The position numbers and the translations under genes were made by a program. A model generated the notes under the pieces. It saw nothing but the letters and a program-made list of their open reading frames with translations. It had not been told where the DNA came from and made no database searches. From NCBI GenBank assembly GCA_008711295.1, contig VUYV01000014.1, positions 7,921,112 to 7,985,111 of the forward strand: a DNA stretch of 64,000 nt, read 5' to 3'. Positions 1 to 14,190 of the stretch are shown in pieces (position 1 is the first letter of the stretch; every line of letters begins with the position of its first letter). The DNA is from Anarhynchus alexandrinus. Its lineage: Eukaryota > Chordata > Aves > Charadriiformes > Charadriidae.

Positions 1-3000
1 CAAGAAGAAGGGAAAGGTTTGGCTTGGTATGAGTCAGTAGGGGTCCGTAATGTACCTTGAAGTAGATACAGAGAATGGACATAGTCTTTCTCTGCTCAGC
101 TGAGCTGCTAACTGTGTAACATGTAGAATAGGTTTTAAGAGAGTGGCATAATTGTCTCCTGTCTACTGATTGCTCTTCCACTCTGGCAAAGGAGAGGGGT
201 CAGCGAAAGTCAATATTCAAAGCAATGCCAGAAAAGCAAAACATAAATCTTCTCTGGAATCTTTAAGTTTAAGATTCCCACTTCTTTTGGGATGATTGCA
301 GGAGTTTCAATTTTAGGCTCTGTTTCTGCAGAGCTCGGCATGTTTTTATGCACATGAGCCATCCTGTAGACTTCTGTATTATCTTGATCCCAGCATGCTC
401 CTATGTGTTCTCAAAATCAGAGCTGCAATCCAGGGGCTGGCTCTCACTGCTTCACTGCAAATGGGTACTGGGTGGCAAATGGTTTCCTGCCCCAGGAAAG
501 AAAAAAAGAAGTCTTTCGAAGATTCCCCATCCTACACTGGAATGAAACAGCCAAAAAAAAAAAGGAAGCTAAGAAAAGCCTGTACTTTATCTTAGGCTAG
601 TACCGGTAGCTCCTATTGTCTGGGAAGCCCCAGATTAAGATTTCCCATGTACTGATTCACACAAGAGTCTTGAATATTATTTTTTTTCTTTTTTTTTTTC
701 AGTTTGGAAAACTCTGATTTGCTGATAGTTTTTTTTGAAGAATCACAGGAACCAGCTCCAATAACAATTCATAAAGGCAAGCTTTTTTCTTCCAGGAGGA
801 CATTCATGTGAGAAACTGGATTGCCACCTAGACAGAGCAGTTATTTAGAAAGAGGAGGTGAGGTGGGCAGAGCTGTGCTGGTAGCCAACAAGGCTAGGAC
901 CGGTTCCCTGCTCCATAGTCAAAAGGTATGACATGAATTGCGTCTGGATCCATGCTAAACACTCTTCACCCTAAAATGGTCACTGCATCCTGCACTGTCC
1001 CCAGGCAAATATCTAAATAGTCCTAAATAGTGATATCTGGGGTCAGATCAATTCAGTAATACAGATGATATGAGATCAGTGCCTGACTCCAGCTCTCCCT
1101 TCTGGGTACCACAGGCATCAGCAGCATCAGTGCCTCCACCATCAGGGTGGTTGGCCATTTTTTGGCACCCTGGTCTCTGATTTTCCGCAGCAGAGTATTG
1201 ATTACTCTGAGATTCATTTTATTTCTTGTTTTTGAACAGAAAATTCATCCTAAAGCTGAGAAACTTTTTTTGATTAAGCTTTTGTGAGGCTTGTTACGTT
1301 CTCTAATCAGTTTTGGTTCCAGCAAATCAAGCTGGATGCAAGCGTGTGGACTGAATAAAACACACCTCAGAGCAACCTCCCTACAAACAGCCCTCCCAGT
1401 CAGAGCCTCGTCCTACGTTTCTGCCTCTGATTTTGCATTGCTTGTCTAATTATGTTGGCTGCTGTGTAATTATTTTCATGGAACAATAATTTTAACAGCA
1501 TGCAGTTTATCAGAGGTGCAAATTATACATAATAACACACAGCAATTTTCAGTTAAAACTTTCATAATGTTCAAAAGTCCTTGAATTTTTCAACAAATTG
1601 AAGGGGAAAAAATATTCTCCGTTTTGTATCCTTACTTTCCTTTTTTTTTTTTACAGAAAACAACCTACTGACTTTCTTGGAGTCAATTAAACCCATTTGA
1701 AATAAAGCACTTTTATTTTGGAACAAGACTGTCCACATGGGGAGTTAATCAAGAATAATTATTCCTCTCTAAATTCACATCCTCGAATAATTTGAATTAA
1801 ATCCCCAGTATAGACAAGCCCTAAATGTCAGAGGAGGTTAAAAAAAAAGTCAGCTAGAAGAGCTCTATCATATCAGAAAGCCACGAGAATAAAACCCTTG
1901 TCTAGGCACCCAGGCCAGGCCAGCGAGGAAAGCCATGTCAAGCCTGACTCAGGCTCATTCACCACACTTGATTACACATGCACTTGCTCAGTGCTTTGAA
2001 GTCAACCACATATACATTTCAGTAGCATCATCTTGTACGTACGCACTGTGGCGGTGATAGCAGCGTCAGGGAGGGAGATACTGTGATCATCAGAAGAGAG
2101 CACGTTTAAACGTATTTGAGGGAAAGAATTTTGCTCAGGGATGCCTTTTCCCCTTGCTTTTCCAGCAGGCTGAGGGCAGCACGACTCACAGACCTTTCAA
2201 AGGTGGGGAGCTATGGAGAATTTAGGCAGATCTGCACTTCCATCTCAGATTTGCCAAACTCGGGGTTTAGTAAAACCCAAGCTTTGCTTTCAGATTGCTG
2301 CCAATTGAGCAACAAGGTTTCTAGCCATTATTTCTCTAAAACAACATCAATGTCGCGGTGCCTGTGCTGTGCCAAGAGCCAGTGGTTGCAGCAGCCTCCG
2401 GAGAGTCTGGAGGCAGGACCAGGTCCCCCCATCCTCTGCAGCCCCCCTACAGTAAAAGAAAAATACTTTCACTGTATTTACCTGCATGATACTGCTCCCC
2501 CCAAGCAAACCACTGGCTGCTGGCAAGCAAAGCCTGGAGGCAAATCTCGTAGCCATTGTACAAACCCCCACGGTGGTGGGTGGTAGGTGGCTTGGCCAAG
2601 ATTTCCATCTGCAAAACTTCAAGATGCCATAAATGTCTGAGCTTTCATCAAACACAAGGCATGTGCCAGAGCAGTACTTATATTTTGAGGTGATTCTCTG
2701 TTCAACAGAGCTTTTCTCACCAAAGTGTACACCATGACTCACTCCTCTGCAGGTTTCACAAGGAAAATGGGGCTATTGGGCAGAGATAAAAGGAAGCATC
2801 TTTATGCATAGCTTGATGCTCCCCTTATTGGAGGAAGCCAGGCTCGCCCACTGGGCTCGGTCCCATAGAACAGCATGGGCTGGGGTGCTCAGGTTTGTTT
2901 TTTCTAGGTGGAAATAAAACCCCAAGAAATCAGACCTCAAGGCAAACGGCCCCTTGGCTGCCATTTTGGTGAGAGGAGATGTGTCCGAGGCAGCACCGCA

Positions 3001-4861
3001 TCTCCACAGCCGCAGTTCTGCCTCAGCTCTCCCCCTCCCCGAAGGCCAGAGAGCAGCCGGCATTGGCAGCACAGGAGAGTGCAGACCCCACTCTCTTCCC
3101 CACTGCCCCATCCCAGCTTCCCTGTCCCCTCCTGTCCCTTCCCTGCATGCCCAAACCCCCAGGGAAGCCCCAGGTCCTTTCTTGAGGAGGGTCCATGTGT
3201 ATTACAGAGGGAGAACAACCTCAGTCTCTTGGAGATGAGGGGCACAAGTAGCCACTGGAACTATTTTTGGAAGAATTTCAGTCTCTGCCTCCTGGGGGTG
3301 GACTCATGGGGACAAAACCCAGGGGTGGCACCCATCTGGAAGGATAAACAACACCGCCAGTGCACAGGGTGACAGCGCAGTGAAGAGGAGAGGAGATTGC
3401 CAGCCATCATCGGTGCCTCTGACCGGGCACTAGTGCCAGCACGCGGAGGGAATTCCTTCAGAGGCAGAAAGTCAGAGAGCAAAAGCTCAGATTAATCAGA
3501 TATTAGAAAAAAATCAAGTTACAGTACTTGGCAGGAGTACAAACCATATGGAAGTAGCTGGAGTCCTTGAACGGCGAGAGGATAACGCGGCACTCGGCGG
3601 TTGGTGAGTAGGTCAAGCGCAGGGTGCGCTGTAAGATGCAGCGCTTGGTCCCCAGCACCTCTGCTCTGCCCTGCATCACACCCAAGGACTGGGGCAAGGG
3701 GGTTTTTCCAGTTAGGGGGGAAATTGCTATTTATGTTTATTCAGAAGAATGTCATTGGGTGTTGTCCAGAAAGTTTACTCTCTGGAGTTATGCAACACCA
3801 CGTTGTCATTCCTGTGCTCAAACGATCCATGGAAATGCCAGGGTGTGAATGAAATCCTTTTTCAGCTGCTTTGGGTCAAAGCAGTACAATCCTTCTTCTG
3901 TCCGCTTTCCAGCCGTGTCGATGAGGAACCAGCAGAGCAGGGCTCCGCGTCCGACCCTGTTCCCAAAGGGGGCTGGTTTTCACATTCCCGTTACGCGGAC
4001 CGGCAGACGGCTCTTCTACACCGCATCTGGAGGACGGCTTTCCCCGCTCCCCTGACGTCTGATCGTTACTATTTGATCTGGCAAATGCTTCTCTTTCTGG
4101 GTCAGGGTAGCATTAACATTGGTTTTAAGGAGGAGGAATTCATCGCACAGTGTTTTTTAATCGGGGTTTTTGACTCAAAGGACAGCTGGAGCAAGCACCA
4201 AGATGGTTGTTTCTGGAGGTTCCTGAATTCACTGTAAATGCTGGCAGATGGAGCCAAGGAGGTAACTCTGGGCTGAAGATGAACAGGACTGGGTGCAAAG
4301 TGTCACCTCAGAAGAAAGTTGACAGAAGATTGTGATGACCATGCAGGAAAACAAGTATCTTCACTGAAACAGAAATCCAGTTTTCATGCAAAACCTATGG
4401 TGGATGCTGATCTCCTGCTCACATGAGGTCTGTGCAGTGGTTCCTGTCATCTCTTCTTCTTGCTCTCTGCCAGCAGATGTGATTGGGTGTGGCTTCCTTG
4501 TCTCTTCTCCCTACTGTGAAGTTCGAGTGGAGCATCACACTTGTTGACAACACACACATGCCTGTGGTATTGATGCTGGCTGTGGTTACTATTTGAAGTC
4601 CCAGTTCAAAATCTGGAATTTATCTCCAGAATAATGAGAAGACTCCATGAATCCATGAATGATGACTCCAGCAGCCAGAGCAGTGATTCGTGAAGATCCT
4701 GAGGGATGTCTGAGAGTGACAGGCTCTGGGCTGTTAGTGTCAACAGGTCTGATGGGGAGTGCATAAGCAAACTAAGGGGAACAAGATCAGCTCAGCCCAG
4801 CCCAGATATACCAACTTCTTGGTTTTAGGTGGAGAGAAGTTTCCATTTTCAGGTGCTCTAC
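1..4861. other. unique non-coding sequence, no gene recognised
   Basis: I see no protein family, RNA gene or recognisable transposon here. Open frames are short, overlap on both strands and lack splice context. The longest are 156 codons at 2116-2586 and 162 codons at 3749-4237, and neither resembles a known domain. Composition shifts from AT-rich (about 1200-1860) to more GC-rich (about 2900-3200 and 3900-4060). Short A and T runs at 551-563 and 680-700 are simple sequence only. Confidence 0.6.
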
Positions 4862-5055
4862 CACAGAATCACAGAATCATAGAATCATCTAAGTTAAGGT
4901 CATCGAGTCCAACCATCAGTTGGACACCAGTTTGACACCAACAGTGCCAAAACCACCACTCAACCATGTCCCTCAGCACCACGTCTACCCGTCTTTTAAA
5001 TACCTCCGGGGATGGCAATTCGACCCCTTCCCTGGGCAGCCTGTTCCAACCAGTA
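4862..5055 (-). mobile_element. CR1: CR1 LINE fragment, 3' end, minus strand
   Basis: The segment starts on the plus strand with repeated AGAATC words (ACAGAATCACAGAATC), the reverse complement of the CR1 3' terminus. It then runs through the CR1 signature AAGGTCATCGAGTCCAACC and into the end of the reverse-transcriptase ORF. The minus-strand translation contains WNRLPREGVELPSPEVFKRR, the typical CR1 ORF2 C-terminus. Similarity is lost near 5055, so this is a 5'-truncated dead copy of a few hundred bases, as is usual for CR1 in birds. Confidence 0.93.
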
Positions 5056-8000
5056 TGCACTGCTGCCAAGCACAGATATTACTGAGGCTTCCATTAAAAT
5101 AAATCAAATTATGGAACTATCCCATCTCATCTAAGTCACTTTGGTGGACAGGTGGCAGACTTCCTCTGCATCTATCAAGACCTAAGATGAATGAGAATAA
5201 AATAAGCTCAGACCATTTCTCAAATTAATGCCTTGCCACTTTTCCACTGCTCTCCAAAATGGTACAGCAGATAAAAAGACCAAAAAACTCAGGTACTGTT
5301 CATCCCTTTCTGTGGTATGGGTTTTCTGATGATTTCTCTCCAGCCAGTTGTCTTTATTCTGGATCCTTGGCTTCTTGGCATTTTTCCCAACAAAAGTTTT
5401 CTGTTGCAAAAACTCATTGAGGTGAGTGTCTGTCAGACCCAAGTGCAGAGACGGATGGACTTCTTAATGCTGTCTTGGACACTCAGAGAAGTCAATGAAC
5501 AGGATTTAATCCAGTGTATGACATGAAAGGTTGTTCTTCAGCAAATACTCTGGGCAGGTTAAATGTACCTGTAGGGTCAGATCTTGCAGCAGGAGCAAGA
5601 TATTTAAGCAAAATGTCAATTCTGCGTGCCACAGGGTTACCAACTTCTTTGGGGAAAAGCTCCAAGTATTAAAACTGTTGTTACATAAATAGTTCTTGTT
5701 CTTCCCCCACAAACTTGCAGACCACAACTTTGCAAATGTGTTCTGCATCTTACATTACCGTGCCAGCTGACCTCTCCTTTTGTTCATCATGTATAAGTAG
5801 AGTCTCCAGACACACGAATTTCAAGTCAGGGGCTTTCTCTGAATTGAATTGTTTGGCAAGTTCCATTACTGCATTTTTAAGCTAGATACAGAGTTCTAAT
5901 AACTCTCAAAATATAAAATTATAGAGATTCTTTAAGAAATTATTTTGGATCCTTCAACTAATTATCAAATTCCAAACTTCAGTAATAAGGCAGGACAACT
6001 TCCTAGCTAAGGCAGAGTACTCAGAAGACGACTGGTATGGATCCGTAGGCTGCTTTACTCAAATGAGTAAAGGAAAGCAGAAGTACATTTTCCTGACTGC
6101 CTAAAATGTCAGTCTGAAATCCCATTTCTTCCTTGAGCACTGAGTGTGTGAAGCATTTTGTGGGTAACAGCGTCTGTGGACATCTATGTTGTTTGTGACC
6201 TACTGGCTTCTGCTATAGCTCCAAGGTAAGATAAGTTGCACTCGTCTCCTGATCTTTGCTACGTATGTTGGATAGACAACTATGGAAAATCCACTCTCCA
6301 ACTCACTTAAGCAGATCTGAACATCTTTACTGGATACCTTTCCAGCCAGGGACTTTTATACTGAGTGGATTAAATTCACTCTATACACAACAATATTTCT
6401 GACTTCGAACACGAAAAAGGATTTGCTTTTTTCCCCGCAGCTCTTTTCCGTTCTCATTAAAAACAGCACATCGACAACATGGGAGACCAACGCTGCCAGC
6501 CTTCACGCAGAAACAAGCACCTGTGCCAACAGCGGCGTTGGTGTTTCCCAGCACCCATCCCTACAGCCATGCACCCTTCCCTGGAGGGGGGGGCATCGTC
6601 AGGGCTGCAAAGGGGATAATACGCCTGTGACCCGTTTGTCTCCTTTGTGCTGCGATTACCCGCTACGACACTGACTGCAGTCCCTTTTGTGATCTATGTC
6701 CTTGTTCCTTGACGGCATGAAGCAGTTTTTAAAACCGTGGGAGATAAGTATGCTCAGGGTGGATGGATACTGCTCAGTGAAGCAGCTCCCAAATTGCATT
6801 TTGAATAATGTCCCTGAATTTACTAATCTCTGCTTATAAAGGCAAAATATTTACACTACTGAGTCAAAGGCTGGGATCTTCAGTTTGCTCAGCGCTGTCT
6901 CGAGTCCATTCCTCTTGGATACAATGGCAGATTTACCATCAGCTTCTCTGGGAGTCATCGTCAGGCCAAAAACAAGGGCTTATGGAAATACCATCCATAG
7001 TTCCTAATCCTCTGCTGGAAGACTTTCCAGAAAGGCTGTACTGTCAAGCCACCCTTCCCCTTCCTCAAAAATTTATATTTGCATTTTATGTAGTCCCCCC
7101 ATTTACTAGATCCTTCAGTGAAAAATCTGAAGCAAGCAGAGATATTTAAATTCCATACAGCTGGCAGTGGAGTCCCCTGCTCAAGAATGGAAAGATTTTG
7201 CTTTTAACCTAGATAGACCCATCTGTCCAGGGCAAGGATATGTACTTTATGAGATGATGAAACTGGATGTTACAAGTAAAACTGTATTTCTTGGTTTCCA
7301 GGTTGCAGTATTTCCTTTGCACACTACAACTTTATTTGTTCCAAAGCCAAAGTAAATTGGACAGGTAGTATAAAATTAATACCCTAATCCATAGGCATAG
7401 CACAAGTCTCCAAATTCCCCATTTGTTGTTCCAGTCAGGAGCTTGTAATTCGTGTGCAATGCACAGCTCTCCATAAGGACTGCTGCCTATAGATCATCAA
7501 CTCAACGGCGTTACCCTGCCCCTCAGCAACTGCTTTATGGCCCCATTTCTGCCGTGGACTGGATACCCTGGTACTGCGGGCAGGATCAAAGAATATGGAG
7601 AGAAACATGTTGCCATAATAAAAATAAAGTCTTCATCCAGAACAGTCCTGACTTGGTATGATGAGACCTCAGTGTGATGAGACCTGTAATGTAATATGTT
7701 TAGATCTCTTTATTAGTTCCTTTATATATAGGGCTTCCTTATTTCTAACATTCGCTATCAAGATATCCAAGATTTATCCATAGACTTTAAACAGAAGAGA
7801 GTGTGGACTGCCCGAATCTCGGGGCTCACTGAAGGTGTTTGCTGCTTCATGCAGCGTTGCTGTAAGCTCCCTGCGCTGCCTTCTCTGTTTCTTCTGGCTG
7901 CCTTTCAGTCCCTAGCTTTCCGTATTTCCGAGCCTGAGCTCCCCTGAAGGACTGAATCAAACTTTGGTGTTTAAGAAACTCGACAGACATCACCTTCTGT

Positions 8001-9619
8001 GTCATCAGGTGTAGTGTTGTTTGCTCACTGGAGCTGTAAAACGCTCTTACAGCCATGGCATGTGAAACCTGCCTCTGCAGCGGGGAAGCTCGTGCTTTCT
8101 GTCTCCCACAGCAGAAATCTGCAGGCTGACTTCTGAGCTGGATTTTTTTTTAATTTTTTTTTTAACCCTACAATGGAACCTAACCTTTTTGAGAGGTTTC
8201 AGTTTGCATTCAACAAATGAACCGATTCTGCTTTCATCTGTCAGAAGTCCTAGGCACTGTAGAGCCTTTAAAGTGAAATGATCCAGGAGGCTTGGCAGGC
8301 ATTAAACACCTCTCATTTACTTGCCGATCAGTTATGTTGCTTACAGTCTTCCACAAACAGATCTTAACTGGGCTGTGGCAGCAAAAAGGGAAAAACTTTG
8401 CTCTTGACATATCCCTGAACGCCCTTCAGCAGTGCTATAAGCAGCCAGTGAGCACATCCCCCTCTCGTGTTTTTCTTTAATGAGGATCACTTCCAGTTAT
8501 TTTCCCCCCAATGCTGCACCCTTACCTTTTGTCAGAGACAAACACTAATCAGCTTCTTGCATAAGCACGTTTTCCAGGAATATTGGGACATTTTACCACT
8601 TAGTCCATATACCGATTGCTTTTCTTTGTTACCTGTCCCCGAAGTCCTCTGTCAGGGCTGCTCAGGTTTTCTGCTTTGTGTTTCTTTGAGGTTTTTTGTC
8701 TAACCTCAGGGCATTGAAACTTAGCCCCTTTGATATTCTGTGAGGGCTTCACAGTGAAATGCTCATCAACTAACTGTTCTGACTTAAGTGTTTGTCTAAT
8801 CTGGAGTTTAGTCTGACAAACTTAGCAGCTGACCTATCTCATGTCTTACTCGGCCCAGACTGGCCGCAGGACTGGCTCCACTGTACTGGGACGATGGGTC
8901 TGTGTGACTCAGGATGGAAAAGACTATCACAGAGCACTGGGGAAGGCAGCTCAGGCCCAGGTGTCTCCCTCCATGTGCCTCTGCAGTGTGCCTGGTCCGG
9001 CCAACTCCAGCTGCTTTTACAACAGCATCACATAACTGGGGTTTTGGCAGCCCCCAGTGCAAGCCAGGAACGGCCAAGTGGTGACAGTGCAGGACACGCT
9101 AACCTGTGTCAGTAAAGCTCTTGGCTTAAGTCAGCTCTGAAATCTGCAAAGCTGTAGCACATGCTAGCCTTTGCTTGATCTTTTCTTAACACCACCATCA
9201 TCCTGATCCTGGTCAGCATGCCCAAATGCAGCTTTATCTTCTTGCTCCCGTATCCTAGGTAAGAGGAGACTGACCTGGACTTCAGTGCCCCAGATGACAA
9301 GCTCTGGTACAATAAGAAATTGCTAGAAGCAGTAACTCTGGCTAAGCTATGCTGATGTCTCCACAAGCTTTTGGAGGCATTTCAGGCAATATTAATGTCA
9401 TGACCTTTGAAAGTAACTTCTGCTCCTGTGCAGAGCATCCCCTTCTCCCAGCGGTGTGGGCAGGATGGGCTCCTCCATCCTCTCTGTCATCTCCTTGCCC
9501 CCGAAATTAGACAGAGGTTGGTGTCATCTTTGGGACGCTCAATTCCTATGCATAGAGCTCCCATCAGCTGCATTACAGTAGCTCTAACTTGTGACGGCTT
9601 CCCAGATGCCTTTAATCAG
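5056..9619. other. unique non-coding sequence, no gene recognised
   Basis: This is about 4.5 kb with no transposon or gene that I can recognise. Open frames are at most 113 codons (6808-7149) and look random. Text near 5575 (GGGTCAGATCTTGCAGCAGG) recalls an old amniote repeat, but it is too short to call. A T-rich tract lies at about 8143-8164. Confidence 0.55.
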
Positions 9620-10076
9620 TACAGGAAAGACATGGATCTGTTGAAGCGAGTCCAGAGGAAGGCCACGAAAATGATCAGAGGGATGGAGCACCTCTCCAAC
9701 AGGCTGAGAGAGTTGGGCCTTTTTAGCCTGGAGAAGAGAAGGCTCCAGGGAGCCTTCCAGTGCATAAGGGAGGTTTATAAGAAATATGGTGACAAACTTT
9801 TTAGTAGGGCCTGTAGTGATAGGACAAGGGGTTATGGTTTTAAACTAAAAGACGGTTAATTCAGACTTGATATAAGGACGAAATATTTTACAATGAGGGT
9901 GGTGAAACACTGGCACAGGTTGCCCAGAGAGGTGGTAGACACCCCATCCCCAGAAACATTCAAGGTCAGGCTGGATGGGGCTTTGATCAACCTAATCTAG
10001 CTGCTCATTGCAGGGGGGTTGGACTAGATGACCTTTAAAGATCCCTTCCAATGCAAATCATTCTATGATTCTACAA
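9620..10076 (+). mobile_element. CR1: CR1 LINE fragment, 3' end, plus strand
   Basis: The segment enters CR1 ORF2 near the words for KRVQRKATKMIRG and runs through [18 protein letters not shown], the standard CR1 C-terminal region. An in-frame TAA at about 9857-9859 interrupts the frame. The downstream part in the same frame still reads like the conserved HW-R-LPREVVDTPSPETFK region. The 3' UTR word GGGGGGTTGGACTAGATGACC and the terminal ATTCTATGATTCT at about 10059-10073 mark the 3' end. It is 5' truncated, so it is not an active element. The open frame at 9407-9859 is a chance extension of this fragment into upstream unique DNA, not a gene. Confidence 0.95.
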
Positions 10077-10704
10077 TCCAGTTGACCATGCATTGCTGAA
10101 TGGCTGAGCTCTCCTTGGGCAAGATGACTTGGCAGGACCAGTTACCTTTCAGAGATGGGTGACACAAATTTCCTCAGTGACCATCCTTAACACAGCTGGA
10201 CAAGGCTCAGCTGGGGCCACCTCCTCCTCTGTAAGATGGGAAGGTGGGATCTGGGAAGGTAAGACGCCTCTGGTGCAGTTTTCAGAAGAGAAGTGTTGGA
10301 TTACTGAATTATTCCTGTCTGCTGCTCCTGTACTTTCAGCACAGTCTTTCTGCCACTTTGCTTTCTTTGTCTGTCTTCTTTTCTGTTTTAAGAGAGCCCT
10401 CATCATTACAGAAACTCTTATTACAGCTGTTCGTTGTCTGTTCTTGGCGATATTAAGCTTACTCTGCTTACCACTCCCTGCTGTTGCTTCCAGCCTGGTG
10501 ACACTTCTCTTCCAGTTCCTCTGCCCTGTAGGAAAGCTGGTCCCCACCCCGTGGCGGAGCAGGCAGAAGGGCTGCCAAGTCACCTTTCCCCAGGGCTGGT
10601 GCACCCCATGTCCCCCACCTGCTCGCAGGAGCAGCAGTGCCTGCATTCGCTGCACTGATTGATGCAGAGGCAACTGCAAGTCCACCAGGTCAGCTCATGT
10701 CTTC
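10077..10704. other. unique spacer between two CR1 fragments
   Basis: Two long overlapping open frames on opposite strands (177 codons at 10129-10662 plus, 178 codons at 10149-10685 minus) are the longest uninterrupted frames outside the repeats. Neither has a recognisable motif. Opposing frames of equal length are best explained by low stop-codon density in this fairly GC-rich stretch. Confidence 0.5.
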
Positions 10705-10803
10705 TGGTACCTTCTAGTCTTAGACCCTGCTCTGGCAGGGGGGTTGGACTAGATGATCTCCAGAGCTCCCTTCCAACCCTGACCATTCTGTGATTCTGTG
10801 ATT
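10705..10803 (+). mobile_element. CR1: CR1 LINE 3' tail, plus strand
   Basis: Only the extreme 3' UTR is present: the words CCTGCTCTGGCAGGGGGGTT, GACTAGATGATCTCCAGAG and CCCTTCCAACC, ending in ATTCTGTGATTCTGTGATTC. This is a strongly 5'-truncated copy. It lies about 630 bases downstream of the previous CR1 in the same orientation, but it has its own terminus, so it is a separate insertion. Confidence 0.93.
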
Positions 10804-13800
10804 CCCCTCTTCTTTCCTGTTCCTACTTTAAATTTCCTGCCTGGCTCTGAAGAGCTGTTTGTATGTCTCTCTACCACCGAACTGGCTTCTTTGTTCTGCC
10901 TCTGGTTACCAGCTGCAGTTGCTCTCCATGGGGAGGAGATACGGGAAGCCACCCCAGCTGGACTTCTTGTGCTGTTGGAAGAACCTTCTCTGCCAGATTA
11001 TATACACAAAAATAAATCTGTTTCCTACCTCCATAGTGTCTATCAAAACTCATTAGTTGTACATTTGTGGTTACTTTGCATCATGTTCTCAGTGACGGCT
11101 GAGGCTGGGAGGGGATGGACGAAAGCATGACACCTTGTGGGTCAGAAGCATTGGTTTATGGCTAATTGGCGAGTTGGACAATTAAATAAATTGCTTAAGG
11201 CATTGCAGAGGGCACAGCAAAGAGCAGCTTTGGTGCGATGCGTCCTACAGGCTTGACTCGTTACCTGCCTGCCTTCTGGGGGGTGTACGTCACCGTACAC
11301 CACCCATCTCCCAAGCAGATAAATCACCCGCTGTCCTCTCTGTTGCTGCCGGGATTCGGATGCTGGGAGCCCTCATCTCTGTCTCCTTGCGGTGCTGCTA
11401 AGCCTCCTAAATTGATGAAGACTGGTATTGGCTGTTACCTGGAGATTTTGATACAGAAATATTGAAACGTTAAATGACTTTCCATTTCTTCGGAGGCTCT
11501 TTGGGATTTTCATTTCCTGTGTCTAAAATGGCATGTGATTCGAAGTGTCATCTCTCTGGCATGAAGTCCTTATTTCCTATATGCTGCATCTGCCTGATTT
11601 GATTGCGTTGGTCTTTCAGCCGCAAAAATATCCGGCAGGGCAGATCTCGCTCTTGCAATCAAATAAAGGCATTACTCTGTTATAAAAGACTGGAAAAATG
11701 ACTTGTGCAGCCATCGGAGCATCTCATAACAGCAGCAGGAAACGCCTAGATGGCACGTTGTGAGTGTGAGAGACAATAAGGGGTGAAACAGCAGCACGTT
11801 GTGCTGGGATCAATGAGAGCTTTTCACAGTCCCCGCTGCGGAGCGTCAGCCCTGGGATTTGCCGGGGCGGTGGCTCCCAGACCGGCCAAGGAGCTCGCTG
11901 GGTTTCCAGTCCTGGGTGGTGAAACAAGTGGGGATGCGATTTTGGAGATGCTGTAGCAGAGCATCTCAGGGGATCGTTCGGTACACCTGGGATATGTGGG
12001 CTCTGAAAATTAAAAAGGGAAGGAGTTTTGCTTTCAGCTGCAGCATGGAGCTGTACGATGAACAGCATGTTCTCTTAAAAAAAAAAAAAAAAACAAACAA
12101 AAAAAAATGCAGAACCCCTCCCTGTATTTAAATATTTCACACATAGGAACTTAAAGTCTTAAATGTACATTCCCATTCTCTTGCGGTTTATAAAAAGATA
12201 ACTGAGAGGAGCTATCAGGCTTCTCCTCGGACCCTGCTCTGGACAACAAAACCCACTCTATTTGTGTGATGGTGATGTGTGTTCCTACAGAGAAATGTGA
12301 AGCATCAGGCCAAAACCTGAAAAGACCCCTGAAGGCAGCCCCAGGTCTGCCCGCAGCCGGGGCTGGGCTGCACTACTGCCGTTACACCTCTGGGCTGCAG
12401 GGCAGGCACTCTTTCAGGGCAATGCTTTCCCAAAAGAATGCCCCCATAGATGGCCTGACCTGCACTAAGAAACAGGGGGGAAGCAGGGATTTATTCAATT
12501 TTTTTTAATTTTATTTTTTTTTCAGCCTGGCTGTACCCATTTCCTAAACACGGATTTTTTTTTTTTTTTGCTCAATTTTTTTCCCCCCAAAAAATAATCA
12601 AGGAAAAATTTGCACTGGGTTAGGTGAATTGCGTGAGGAGCTGTGGAGTTGCGGCATTAAAAGATTTAGCTTCTGTTTAAAGAGGAGCTGTTCTGCCATG
12701 TATTTCCTTAACTTAGATAAAATAATTAGGCTTTCTGAGCTTTACTTGCCCTTTATTCTGATCTTGTGAGAAGTCGTTAAAGAGGATAATGCTCTTATAA
12801 GCAACACCAAAATGATATGATCCTGTAAAGTATTATTTTTCACTCAAAAAATAAGCTTATAAAGCAGTGGCTGTTCCTCTCTTATTTTCTTCAGGAATTT
12901 CCTGCAATTCAGAGCTGACGCTCTCAAAACAGACCCATTCTGGGCATTTCCAGGGTAGCTGTGTAAGACTATAGTTTTCAGAGTAGTTAGGAGTTTTCTT
13001 TACATCACCAGTCTTAAACTTTCTGCGAATCACTGGTAATGTTACAACGCGAAGAAGTAACTATAGCTTTTCAATTCCTGAGATTCCTATGAGTCCTTCT
13101 GGGTCCATATGATTTATTGACAACCAAGATCAGATGGGCTTTGCTTGCCTTAATCCAGAGTGTAATACATATGGCTCCACACAAATGGATTACAAACAGT
13201 GGCTGATACTTACCGCAACTGTTGTGCTAGAAGATTTGTGGCAGTGTATCAGGAAAAGGAGAATAATTTCTTTGTTTATTTCTGTTCTTTTTGATAATTT
13301 CAGAATTTTAAATTTTTTTTTTTAATCTTCTTGATCAAAATATTGTATGAAAAGTAGTTTTCTACAATTTTTTTCCCGGGAAGAAGAAAATGCTGGGCCA
13401 AGCCTGAGTTCTGACTATGCCATACACATCACCCAAGAGACGTGGCAGTGGCTGAGCTCCCTGATGAGACTATGAGACCTCCATGTCTTTTGGCAGGGAG
13501 AATATTGCTGCCACGGGCAAGCAATAGCAAGACCGGGGCAGCCCTGTACTCCCGGTCCAATCTGGGAAGTTGAGTTAATCAGGGAAAGATGCATTTCACA
13601 TTCCACACCCAACAGGCTGAGCTGCAGATGGAAGATTTACAGTCATTTTTGTGGCTGGGCACCCCTGAGGCCCTATCCAGTGCGTTATTTTAAACAGCAT
13701 TCTTAATATTAATTTATATGTCAGTGTCCAATATATATCCATATCTTTCATCCTCTGCAGTCTAATGGAAGTGGAGACTGCGGGTGCTTTCAGCGGTGTT

Positions 13801-14190
13801 CTACAACAGCCCTGAGGACAGCCTTGAAGGCGCTGCTGCATCCCTGAGAGATCCTGCTGAGATCCTGGAGCGCATTGGAAGCAAGGCAACGTAGAGCTGA
13901 GAGGAGAAAATTAACCCAGAGACAAAACTAAGGTTGACTGCAGTTGGAGGGAAGCAAAGCCTGGGTGGCTCTGCTGAAAAAATAAAGAAAAAAGAAATCT
14001 GGCCAAAACCCAACATCTGCTATTGAAGGTACAGGTCACTTATAAAATGCCACTCTCTACCTACCTGCCAGCCTGGTTGGTTTTCATTATTCCATGGAGA
14101 CAGGAATATCCTCTGGCGATGTGTGCGCACACAGCGTCCAGCGCAGTTGCCGTGCAGTCCCAGGTGGACAATTGCTTGTTTATGTACACA
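10804..14190. other. unique non-coding sequence with A/T homopolymers
   Basis: No gene or transposon is recognised. The segment includes an A-rich run at 12077-12107 interrupted by two C bases, and T-rich tracts at about 12498-12523 and 12557-12588. The 12077 run follows unique sequence and could be the tail of a retrocopy, but no parent transcript is visible. Confidence 0.5.

Noticed and set aside
2116..2742. Overlapping 156- and 131-codon frames
   Set aside because: They are opposed frames in GC-moderate DNA with no motif and no splice sites in register.
9407..9859. 150-codon plus-strand frame as a host gene
   Set aside because: Its second half is CR1 ORF2; the first half is a chance extension upstream.
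10129..10685. Longest open frames outside repeats (177 and 178 codons on opposite strands)
   Set aside because: They mirror each other across the same bases, have no domain or splice context, and fit low stop density.
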